Source: Brachypodium distachyon | Taxonomy: Eukaryota; Streptophyta; Magnoliopsida; Poales; Poaceae | Reading direction: 5' to 3' | DNA: 64,000 bases | Assembly: GCF_000005505.3 (NCBI RefSeq) | Contig: NC_016132.3 | Coordinates: 39,632,914 to 39,696,913 of the forward strand | Shown: piece by piece, positions 47,398 through 58,473 of the stretch | How positions within the stretch are numbered: position 1 is the stretch's first letter | How the letters are laid out: every line of letters begins with the position of its first letter | Made by a program: the position numbers and the translations under genes | The notes under the pieces: model-generated | The model's input: the letters and a program-made list of their open reading frames with translations, nothing else | Told to the model about the DNA's origin: nothing | Databases searched by the model: none

Positions 47398-47421
47398 TGA
47401 GTCATTTTATTTGCCTTTACA
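47398..47421 (-). promoter_or_regulatory. Bifactorial endosperm box, copy b
   Basis: On the minus strand a prolamin box TGTAAAG is followed, after 10 bp, by the GCN4-like motif TGACTCA, 260-283 bp upstream of the ATG. In cereals these sites bind DOF (PBF-type) and bZIP (Opaque2/SPA-type) factors and drive endosperm expression. Confidence 0.85.
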
Positions 47422-47454
47422 TGTCAAACACGGATCGAGATTGCACGTTTGTTT

Positions 47455-47640
47455 TCCATAATTCTTCCTATTGAAGCCCCTAGTAGCCAGTGATGGTATT
47501 TCAGGATTCATTAGTGAGATGGGTGATTACAACAGTATCAAGATATAAGCACCAATGAAGTTGATCCACCAACCGGCGTGCTTGTGACTTGTGAGTGATG
47601 ATGCTCAGGTGAAAATAAAGGCCAGGAAAGGCATGCCAAA
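47455..47640 (+). pseudogene. CHCH-gene 5' fragment in the spacer (second)
   Basis: The text attcttcctattgaagcc ... atgggtgattaca ... ataagcaccaatgaagttgat ... tgatgatgctcaggtgaaaa parallels the end of the leader intron and the first about 85 coding bases of the CHCH gene (41940-42075). Small insertions break the frame. Confidence 0.85.
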
Positions 47641-47761
47641 GAGTGTTATCTATACAATTTCAACCCTTGGCACTGAGCCAAGGGTCAAAATTAGTTGAAT
47701 TTTTTGACTATCGTTATTCTGGCTGAACTTATAAAAAGGGTCAATTTTGTGTTAAAAAAGA

Positions 47762-47949
47762 CACGCCCCTACCTACAATCGACTGCTATTTGCAAGCTAG
47801 AAAAATAAAGTCATCCATGTCTCAACGTGGACCTTTTCCACATTTACTTTCCTTTAAATGTGCAAAAGGTCCACGTTGAGACATGGAATTTCTTTCCCTA
47901 GCTTGAAAATAACAATGTACTCCGTAGATTGTAGGTAGGGGCAGCCGTG
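47762..47949. mobile_element. Palindromic foldback MITE
   Basis: A 188-bp inverted repeat: CCCCTACCTACAATC at the left and GATTGTAGGTAGGGG at the right, with inner arms tccatgtctcaacgtggacc and their exact complement around a centre near 47853. No coding capacity. Confidence 0.8.
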
Positions 47950-49084
47950 CTTACTAGAAACAAGAGTCGTTTATCTATGTTTTAAGATTACATACCACTC
48001 GTGCATGTGTATATGGCTTAATTTATTTGCTTCTCTCTTCTTATATCTCCATCAACCAGGAATTATCTTTGATGTCGTCATCTCCGGAAGAATTTAAGGA
48101 TCAAGAGATGATGATGAATGCCTACTAATTTTTGTTTTGAGAGTGGATCAGCTAGCTAGCATACAAACCTTTTCTTTTTCTTTATTGAAATTAATGCACA
48201 CTTTGACAAGCATGAATGAAATTGAACCAATAAGTGAAAATGAATCACTAAGTAAATAGTACTCCCCACGTTCCTAAATATAAAAAAAATTCTAGCTTTG
48301 TCCTAAGTCAAACTTGTTCAAGTTTGAACAAGTCGAAACATCTACTAAGGACTACAATATCGAACGAGTATACTACGAAAATATATATAATGACAGATTT
48401 AACAAAAGTAATTTAGAGTTATAGATGTTGGTAGTTTTCTCTACAAACTTGGTCGGATTTGAAAGTTTTGACTCAGGACAAATTTATGACCTTTTCTTAT
48501 ACTCCGTGTATAAAAAAAACGGAGGTAGTAGCTCCTATTTTTAATAGCCAGATTTTCAGAGCAGCAAGCATGGACGCTCTTTAAAGCTATCTGGTACGTA
48601 CGGTTGTAGTGGTTGTGGATGGACAATCTAATTCTACCATCCTGTCAACTTGATCAATTAATCGATCATGACATGATGGATCAATGGATGTGAGACCAAG
48701 CATCCTACACTAGGCTGAAGATTTATTCATTTTTATTGAGAACTATATATGCTGCATAGTTTTAGGCAGCTACTACTATATCTGAATGTCTGTCAGAAAA
48801 TCAGAAAGGGAAGGTTTGCATGCTGAAAAAAAAAAGTGATGCTCCTTTTGCAAAGAAGCAGGGTTTCAATTAATTAGAATACACATGCATGCCATTGGAG
48901 TGAAATCTTGGATCATGCATGCTAATATGGTCCATAATTAATTAAACAGCTTTATTAGTCAAGCAGCAGCTATACATAGTAGTAGTAGCAATAAGGACAG
49001 AGAGCAGGCAGGCAGAAAGAAAGAAAGAGCAGGGAAGAAGGTGCTCTGCTTAAGTCCTAATATGGGGAGGTAGCTCGAGCTCGA
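47950..49084. other. Spacer with one larger MITE
   Basis: AT-rich DNA holding the 271-bp element at 48260-48530 and the 3' UTR of the DUF3339 gene. No other gene is seen. Confidence 0.5.
48260..48530. mobile_element. Larger Stowaway-like MITE
   Basis: Starts TACTCCCCACGTTCCTAAAT, ends ACGGAGGTAGTA, about 271 bp. Inside are the words agtttgaacaagtcgaaac and aatttagagttatagatgtt. A related truncated piece lies at about 54927-55118. Confidence 0.75.
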
Positions 49085-49294
49085 TCAGTCAGTTGTGATG
49101 TGTACTCCGATGACGATGACGAAGAGGGCGATGAGCGCGAAGTAGATGATGGCGTGGACGAGGATGGCCATGGCGCTGGTGTGCATGTTGCCGAACTCCA
49201 CGAAATGGTGCTTCCCCGGCAGCTGCAGCAGCAGCCCCGGCGACAGCAGCACGAACAGAACCACCGCGATCACAACTGGCCCCCAGTCAGACAT
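49085..49294 (-). CDS. DUF3339 small membrane protein
   Basis: A single-exon 69-aa protein starting MSDWGPVVIAVVLFVLLSPG, with two hydrophobic helices (residues about 6-26 and 43-66) separated by the conserved LPGKHHFVEFGNM segment and ending GVHITTD. This matches the plant DUF3339 family of small two-helix proteins, common in plants and of unknown function. The length is typical. It stands alone in the prolamin array and is not similar to it. Confidence 0.9.
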   Translation of the reverse strand: MSDWGPVVIAVVLFVLLSPGLLLQLPGKHHFVEFGNMHTSAMAILVHAIIYFALIALFVIVIGVHITTD

Positions 49295-51299
49295 ATCCTT
49301 CCTACTCTTCTTCTCCGGCGACGGCGACGATCGACGAGCTTCTTCTCCTTTGTTGTTGTTGAGAGCTAAGGATACAGGAGGATGGTGTGAGGAGGAGGAG
49401 GAATCAGTGATGGGGGGAATTGAAACGAAAGGTGTTGGCTTTCATTGCCATTCGGTTGGGTTTGGGGTTGGTCACGTTTCGCTTTCTCGTTTCCTCTTGC
49501 CAAGTCCAACTCTACTAGTTCTTCTTCTAGCTACTGCTCCCGGCCGGTCCCCATACTGTTAATCATAACAAAGAAACAAAAGGAAGAAGAACATTTTATT
49601 TTCTCACTTGTTTTGAATCAAGTAACTAGCTTAGGCAGAGTGAGCAGTTGTTAGGCGTTTCATTAGAGTTCAGACATAACAAATAAAGATACTAGCAGTG
49701 AGTGAGAGTGAGAGACAGTGGTGAGGTCAACTTAGCAAAGCAAGCAAATGCTTATTGTGTGACTCCTCCCTCTCCCAACAGCCTACAGCTAGCTGGTCAT
49801 GTCATCTCCACCGGCCTCCTTTCTTTTCTTCTCTAACCAAGCTAGCTATAGCTAGAGTGTTCTGGATTCTGATCAACAGGCTAGTTAGGGGGATGTAACT
49901 GTAATTAATTTAACCTGTAGTAATTAATCCGCTGCTAGTAAGTAAGTAATTTTGAATTAACTGGTGAACTTTAGCTAGCTAGAGCAAGCAAGAAAGAAGA
50001 TGTTAGTGGCAGGCAGTCTCAGGTCTCCATGTTTCGCTTTCCATCAAGCAAAAAGAGAAATCACATATGGAAAGGAGAGCAGAGCATGAGTATGAAACAC
50101 CCAGGACACAAACAGTGTGTGTGCGTGTGCTAGCTGGTCCCTGTTACTTTCTTCGACCACACACAATTCTTCTGATTTGATGCCTCGTTTCCCTGCAACC
50201 ATTCGACGGACATAGTGGATATGAATGGACCATATGAAATCCACAAGATGTATGCATGCATGCCTTTTTTCTGTTGTGTGATCCATAAGATACATGGGAT
50301 AATTCTCCAAAATGTTGTCTGAACATTAGTGATTTCTTCCTCTTAAGACTAATTAAGTTCAGTTAGGCCTATCTTATTACACATACTCTCGTATATATCC
50401 ACTCTCGATGGGGATTTCTTCCTCTTAACCCATTCAACTCGATCACTTGCTTGCAAGAGATGATGGCGTATCAATTCAATATAGAAATGAAAAGGGTGTG
50501 ACCTTTTATGACACAATCATGCACACACGAGTAGCCTAGTGCCACTGTTGCTAGCTTCGTCAGTCTGTTTGTCCCTTTGCTCTCGGCCTACAGTTCCTAT
50601 CTGAGCTAGCTACAACTGACCATCATCTCTTGTGTTAATTAATCTGCGAGCATTCAGTACTTATTGTCTTGTAGAAAATGATTATGGGTTTATGAATGAC
50701 AAAACTGCTGCTAGTGGTGGTTGGAATTCTTTTTGGTAGTACAATTTTCGTTGGAAATTTCCACAGGATAGAAAAAAAAAATCAGCAAATTATTGCTGTC
50801 TGGCTGTGGAAGCTATATATATCTGAGTGAAAGCCTCTGCTTGTAGGTTAGCGTGGATGGTCAAAAGTTGCCTGTACTGTGTGTAGTAGAAACATAATAA
50901 TGTTTTGTTTTTGTTCTTTTGTTGCATTTCCACATCCAATCCATCCATCGATATATACATGTCATGTCGATTATTAGTGGCGACACAAAAAGATTCTCTG
51001 CCAACAAAAAATGTGTTCTTCACCAACACTAGGCGTACCGTGCTCACATAGTTTCTTCTAGTGTTACTAGTGGTTTCTATAGAATTGAGGGTTCAATGCT
51101 AGTGTTACTAGTGCTTTCTATAGACTTTGTAGTTAGTGATAAAACAACAAAGTCTAGTATGGAAACAACATCTGAACTTGCGAGTTCATTCCTTCATTCA
51201 TTCAGATCAATGTGCATGCGTGCACGCAGCACTGACAAGACAAAAGCAGATGATGTTTCTTTATTCAGATAGGTAGAGACAGGCTCCCTAATTACTAGT
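49295..51299. other. DUF3339 promoter and AT-rich spacer
   Basis: About 2 kb without a supported gene. Short frames show no family resemblance. A duplicated word cta(g)tgttactagtg(g/c)tttctatag appears at about 51058 and 51099. Confidence 0.5.
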
Positions 51300-51305
51300 A
51301 CTACT

Positions 51306-51575
51306 TAGAAGCAGTGCGGCGGCCGGGGTTGATCCTGGCACATGGCCTGCAGGAGCTGGAACACCTGCTGAACCTTCCATGGCTGTTTCCCCATCGATCT
51401 CCAGCTGCAGGTCGATGATGGAGATGGCATCGCACTGCTGCTGCAGCTGCTTCCAACACTTGATCTGGTTCTCCTCGTACTCACTGAAGACAGGCCCCGG
51501 CAGTATCAGGGCCGGGATGCATTGCTGCCGGAAGAACTCCTCGCACTTGCTCAGCTGCTGCTGCTGCTCGTCAGC
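51306..51575 (-). pseudogene. Broken avenin-like gene (copy c2)
   Basis: The frame opens at LSKCEEFFRQQCIPAL and keeps KCWKQLQQQCDAI, but has no signal peptide and the usual CC pair reads KC-W. A frameshift follows; in the next frame the normal ending QPWKVQQVFQLLQAMC ... PPHCF appears and stops at 51306. It sits directly after copy c1, as if two gene pieces had been fused. Confidence 0.8.
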
Positions 51576-51960
51576 AACAAGGTGCCTCCTGCAGCCTGCA
51601 CATCTCATCCAGGGTCTGAGAAAGCTTCATACTATATAGTTTCCAGAACATGCTGTGGTTGAGGCTGGATGACAGTAGTGCCCTGCCCCAGCTGTTGTTG
51701 TTCTTGCTGCTGCATGACGGTTGTGAGCTCGACGCCATGGCCCATGGGCGACGCGCCAGATGGCGCCGCATCGGGACTGCACATCGATCTGGGCCAGGTG
51801 CCCGCAACACCGTTAATTCCTGCATCCGTAGGGATGGCAACACCAACATCTGCAGCCATAGGAATGGAGATGATTAGCTGCTGTTGCTGCAAGGACGGCG
51901 GAATGGACGGCTCCTGCGGTTGCACAGATGGTTGCTGCGGGCTCCTTTGCCGACGGGTTG
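51576..51960 (-). pseudogene. Broken gliadin/glutenin-like gene (copy c1)
   Basis: One frame gives a Pro/Gln-rich piece (QQPSVQPQEPSIPPSLQQQQ), another the conserved CCGHLAQIDVQSRCGAIW, and another the C-terminal LSQTLDEMC ... CC. At least two frameshifts separate them. The N-terminal half and signal peptide are absent; a LINE fragment begins where they should be. The Pro/Gln piece shows that a member with a repetitive domain once existed here, like copy d. Confidence 0.8.
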
Positions 51961-52563
51961 TACTTGCTAAGTATAACTCGGCTAAAAGAAATTAGCATGG
52001 TTGCAAAAAGTGTGTCTTTTGTGATCAAGACGAAACTATTCATCACCTTTTTTTCGATTGTCCTATGGCGCGCTTGGTGTGGAGAGTTATCTTTGTGACT
52101 TTTAATCTACCACCACCAACTTGCATCTCGAATACGTTTGGTCGTTGGCTTCATGGGATGGAAAAATCTCTCAAATCGCTCATTCTTGTTGGGTCTTGTG
52201 CGATTTGTTGGTCTATTTGGAATTGTCGGAATGACATTGTTTTTAATTTTTTGCAGGTGATATGTCGGACGGCGTACTGGCTCCGTACTTTGGTCCCCAA
52301 AGTTTCCGACGGGGGCCAAGGATTTTACGGATTTTGGGTGCAGCCGTATGGAGACGGTAGCACGGGCTTTCTACAGCCAGTTTGGGTGGCGCGCCGAGCG
52401 CAGGCTGGATAATGGATGATCTTTTCAGTCTTTATGTTTTTCTTTTGAGCACTCTTGAAATGTACTTGTGGATGTTGTTGCGATACTTCACTTAATAATA
52501 TTATGGATGTGTGCATCGATTGATGCAGAGGCCGGGGGTATTCCCTCCTTTTCAAAAAAAAAA
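51955..52563 (+). mobile_element. LINE 3' fragment inside the prolamin pseudogene
   Basis: The frame KKCVFCDQDETIHHLFFDC then LVWRVIFVTFNL is a zf-RVT domain near the 3' end of a plant LINE. It is followed by a long tail and an A-run at 52553-52563. Left and right flanks both start near the word ggctc, but a clean target duplication is not evident. It replaces the 5' half of copy c1. Confidence 0.8.
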
Positions 52564-53548
52564 AGGCTCAGCAATGGCCACGTTATTCAGACAGAGAACA
52601 TTTTTTGTATTGGGATGGAGATTTTGTGCAGCAACACAACATTTTTTAGTGGAATCCGATCGCCACTAGTCGTGGAATCTCCTTGGTTCCTAATCCATGG
52701 GCGATACCTTGGACAGGTTAATTGGAGGCCGGTGCTAGCTGGGATTGTTGCATGCTCGCCCAGGATGAGTTCATGTGGGGACTTGTCGTGGGATATTTGA
52801 GGCCAATCCCAGATGACGCCACGGTGACGGAGGCTTCGGTGGTGCTGGAAGTCTATTTGATATATTGTTTTTGGGTCCAATGGTATGTCCTTGGTCCAAC
52901 AATGTCGATGAGCTAGCTAGCATGCATTTATCACACTTCTTGAATGTGTTGCTTTGGAAGATGAAGATGGCCATCTTTTCATGGGTTGACAAGACGTTGA
53001 GGCTTGTACTCTTCTATGGGTTGTTAAAATGGATCAGACTAGTAAGCTTGTACATGCATGTCAAGGGTTCTTATTTTCTCAACTAAAATTTGAAGTGGTG
53101 TATAACAAGTTGGTAAGATAAATGATATCGGTAAATCCTGACATATATGGTGCATAAAATTCCCTTTACACGTAAAGGAACTGTAATGTTGTACAAGTTA
53201 GTAACATATCTCAGATTAGCAAAGCAACATCCTTCTTACCTCTCGTGGGAAAAGATTGTTGGATAACAATTCCTACCTCTTAAACCAAAGATAAAACTTG
53301 ATGCAAATGATCGATGCAGATAGTTAATCCATGGGATTGGGGTTAGTTAGGGATGAACTTGCAAGCACATGCATTGTATTATCCAGACAAATAGCTCGGT
53401 TTGTCTTTTATTCCATCAACAACTAGTAAGGGTACAGCGGGTGTCACACATGGCGATGCATGCATTACCCTTTATTTTTGTCACTGCTGCTACATCGACT
53501 AAAACAGCGGTGATCCATATCTATCTACTACAAGAGCCCTTTGTCTTA
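52564..53548. other. Array spacer and 3' flank of copy d
   Basis: 52590-52920 is unexplained. 53030-53230 is a copy of the CHCH 3' flank (ggtgtataacaagttggtaagataaatg compared with 43145-43172). From 53370 it is the 3' flank of copy d. Confidence 0.55.
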
Positions 53549-54106
53549 TCAGTAGCCACCGGGTCCGAATGGCTGATCAGCGGCGGTGGCGCGGCAGTAC
53601 GGTGGGAGGTACACATTGCACATCGCCGGTAGTATCTGAGCTAGCAGCTGGGGCGAGAAGATACCCTGTTGTCCGCACTCCTGTGACTGGGCCCCGAACC
53701 GGCGCGAAGGGATCTGACCTTGCTGCCCCTGTTCTTGCTGCTGCTGCTGCTGCTGCTGCTTGACGATAGCATCCACGACGTCCTGGATGGCCCGGCATCG
53801 GGACTGCACGTCGATTTGGGACAACTGTTGGCAGCATTGTTGCTGCTTCACCTGGCACCTGTTCTGCTGCACTGTAGGCCACGGTCCTAGGATTGACGTC
53901 GTCTGCATCTCCGTCGGGCTGCACCGCTGCAGGAAATACTCCCTACACTGGTCCAGTTGCTGTGGCGGGAAGGGGTGTTGTTGTGGCGGCTGCTGGCATG
54001 ATTGTTCCTGTGACGGCTGAAAAGATCTAGTGACTGGGTCGACTACCAGCGCAGTGGTGGTGGTCGCCACGATGGCGAGGAGGGCGAGGATGAGAAAGGT
54101 CTTCAT
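53549..54106 (-). CDS. Gliadin/avenin-like storage protein with Pro/Gln segment (copy d)
   Basis: A 185-aa protein: signal peptide MKTFLILALLAIVATTTTA, a short Pro/Gln-rich segment (SCQQPPQQHPFPPQQLDQC), the first cysteines DQCREYFLQRC, then RCQVKQQQCCQQLSQIDVQS, SRCRAIQDVV, a run of Gln (about residues 115-130), QECGQQGIFSPQLL, and MCNVYLPPYC. It has ten cysteines in the mature part, two more than the 8-Cys core; the extra ones lie in the repeat segment and after the Gln run. This is the longest intact member of the array and closest in layout to gamma-gliadin/avenin-type proteins. The promoter has a good TATA (54206-54215) and endosperm box (54426-54448). Poly-Gln length may vary between accessions. 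Confidence 0.92.
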   Translation of the reverse strand: MKTFLILALLAIVATTTTALVVDPVTRSFQPSQEQSCQQPPQQHPFPPQQLDQCREYFLQRCSPTEMQTTSILGPWPTVQQNRCQVKQQQCCQQLSQIDVQSRCRAIQDVVDAIVKQQQQQQQQEQGQQGQIPSRRFGAQSQECGQQGIFSPQLLAQILPAMCNVYLPPYCRATAADQPFGPGGY

Positions 54107-54205
54107 GGCGGATTGGTGTTTGGCTGCTGCTTGGGACTAAATTTGATGTTGTGTTTTGTGTTTTGTGAAGGATGATTGATGTAGGAGGATATCCATGGTG
54201 CAGCC

Positions 54206-54215
54206 CTATTTATAG
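54206..54215 (-). promoter_or_regulatory. TATA box, prolamin copy d
   Basis: Minus strand CTATAAATAG, 100 bp upstream of the ATG, the classic prolamin core promoter form. Confidence 0.75.
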
Positions 54216-54425
54216 CTGCCATGGGGCATCATCTTTCCGATAGATGTGCTTGCATTTGCCTCCTTCAAAAGTAAAGTGGCTGGATGCTTATCAAACTGAT
54301 CACACTTGGTATGTTGTGTTAGGTACCACTAGATACAAGTTTAATCTTGGATTGATCATCAAAGCAACATGTACATATCTCATTAGACTGTCAAGGGAAG
54401 AAGCTTGGAGCTTACTTGATCCCTA

Positions 54426-54448
54426 TGACTCATTTTATTCACTTTACA
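54426..54448 (-). promoter_or_regulatory. Bifactorial endosperm box, copy d
   Basis: Minus strand TGTAAAG, 9 bp, then TGAGTCA, about 320 bp upstream of the ATG: the -300 element layout of cereal prolamin genes. A second, weaker pair (TGACTCA 54705-54711, CTTTACG 54721-54727) lies further upstream in the spacer repeat. Confidence 0.88.
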
Positions 54449-54489
54449 CGTCGAACGCTGATCAAGATCGTATCCTTTTCGCAGAACTA

Positions 54490-55449
54490 AATTTGTAATG
54501 TTCTAAGTTGTTTAGCATGAACTAGATTAGCATAGACTATGTGGAGCTAAGTTTGTAATCTTGTGAGTCATATTGGGAAAGTATTTGCTTGTGAAGGATT
54601 GTTCTGGAGTCTCAACTCCATTTTCTTTTTCTGAACTAACTTTGGATTGTTCTACAATAATAACAATAATAAGATGATGATCAAGAACTAATACGGCAAT
54701 GACATGACTCATCAAATTCCCTTTACGCGTCAAAATATTGTAATATCGTACAAGGTATTAACACATATCAGATTGGCAAGGCCAAAAGATTGTAATGTCG
54801 TACAAGTTATTAACACATATCAGATTGGCAAGGCCAAAAAATTGTAACAGCGTACAAGTTATTAACACATATCAGATTGACAAGGCCAAAAGATTGTAAT
54901 ATCATACAAGTTATTAACACATATCAAGACTGAAGTTTGACCAAGTTTAAGAAAAATGTAATAATATCTACAAATATAAAATAAGTACACTATGAAAGTA
55001 TATCATGACGGATTTAATATAACTAATTTAGAGTTATACATGTTGGTAGATTTTTTCCATGAAGATCAAACTTTCAGAAGTTTGACTTGTGACAAAGCTA
55101 GAACATCTTATATTTTATTGATAAATGCATAATGTCAGGCTGTTATTCATGCAGATCAGCATTTTAAGACTGATTAAAGGACCCATGGTTAACCAGCATC
55201 ACAGATGATGGAAATTTTATTGATCCACGTAAAAAATGCACGGAGAATTTCAAAGCTTATGTCACAAAAAGGCATTTCTACCCTCAACAGGTCAAAGAAA
55301 ACATGGAAATTTATTCCAGCCCAACACAGCATGCCTCAGATTAGAGATCTTGGCTTCAACTCAGCGCCGTCCCTAAGTACTAGCAGAAAGTCCGACAAGT
55401 TCACAGCGTAACGTAGAAGCACAAAAGGAAGATGGTAGCCATCAAATGC
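54490..55449. repeat. Last array spacer and short tandem repeats
   Basis: 54490-54730 is another copy of the CHCH 3' flank. Then a unit of about 60 bp (cgtacaagttattaacacat ... aggccaaaagattgtaat) is tandemly repeated about three to four times at 54745-54925. A truncated MITE relative follows (54927-55118). 55200-55449 is the cyclophilin 3' UTR. Confidence 0.75.
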
Positions 55450-57661
<2,212 letters not shown>

Positions 57662-58473
57662 TGGAGGGGATTGGGAGAGGTTTTAGGATGGAATTTGTTG
57701 GGAGGGAGGAGACGACTCTGCAGATAGATAGAAGAGATAAACAAAAGGATGAGATTTTATTATTCTGCTTCTTCATTCATGGCTGTGCAGCTTTCAATTT
57801 TAGTCCTTCTATTTCATCCTTATTCTAGCCAAGTCCCTGGGCTTGCTATGCGCAGTGCTGCTGGTTAAAGTTTAATTCAGGTTTTTCCAAAGGCTTATCT
57901 GTTTTACATTTTCTACAGTATAAAAGAAGTTTACTTCTTCTTTTTTCATATCTTTACCCTTAGAAGGATTTTTACCGTCTCTTCTTTCCGTTTTCTTACA
58001 CGAGAAACTATTCACTTGCTCGTGGCAATACACAAGCATTTAGCTAAAAAAAAGTTGCACAAAGCATTAAGCAAATTTAGTGTATAACAACAGATGATGT
58101 GAGTCGTTCGAGACCGAAAAGAAGAATAAACCGAAACAATAACCAAAGAAAACCAATACGACATCCGCATACAAGATTAACTTGTTGTTGGAAATCCAAC
58201 GGATCTATGGGATTAATCGATTTTCGGTAATTATCCTCGGGTCTCTGCTAGTTGTAAGTTGTAACTTGTAATAATAATAGGGGAAATAAAACTGTAGTGC
58301 TGTTAGTTATCTTTGCAAAAGCCATTTTTGCAACAAGAGTCTTCATAGTCGATCCAGGCCGTCCGTTATCGTCAGATCGGACGGTCAGGAGCATCTCTAA
58401 TAGTCTTCTTACTTCTTCTTCTTCTTCTTCTTCCAAACCAAACCTCAAACCTCGGCTTCTCCTCCTTCAAGCC
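57662..58473. promoter_or_regulatory. Shared upstream region of CYP20-2 and TRAP-beta
   Basis: The two ATGs are 812 bp apart and point away from each other, so both promoters lie here. A (CTT)n/(TTC)n microsatellite at about 58403-58433 is in the TRAP-beta leader. No gene is seen inside. Confidence 0.6.

Noticed and set aside
47762..47949. Hairpin considered as a microRNA precursor
   Set aside because: The symmetry extends to the very ends with terminal repeats, which fits a transposon foldback better; no small-RNA evidence is available.
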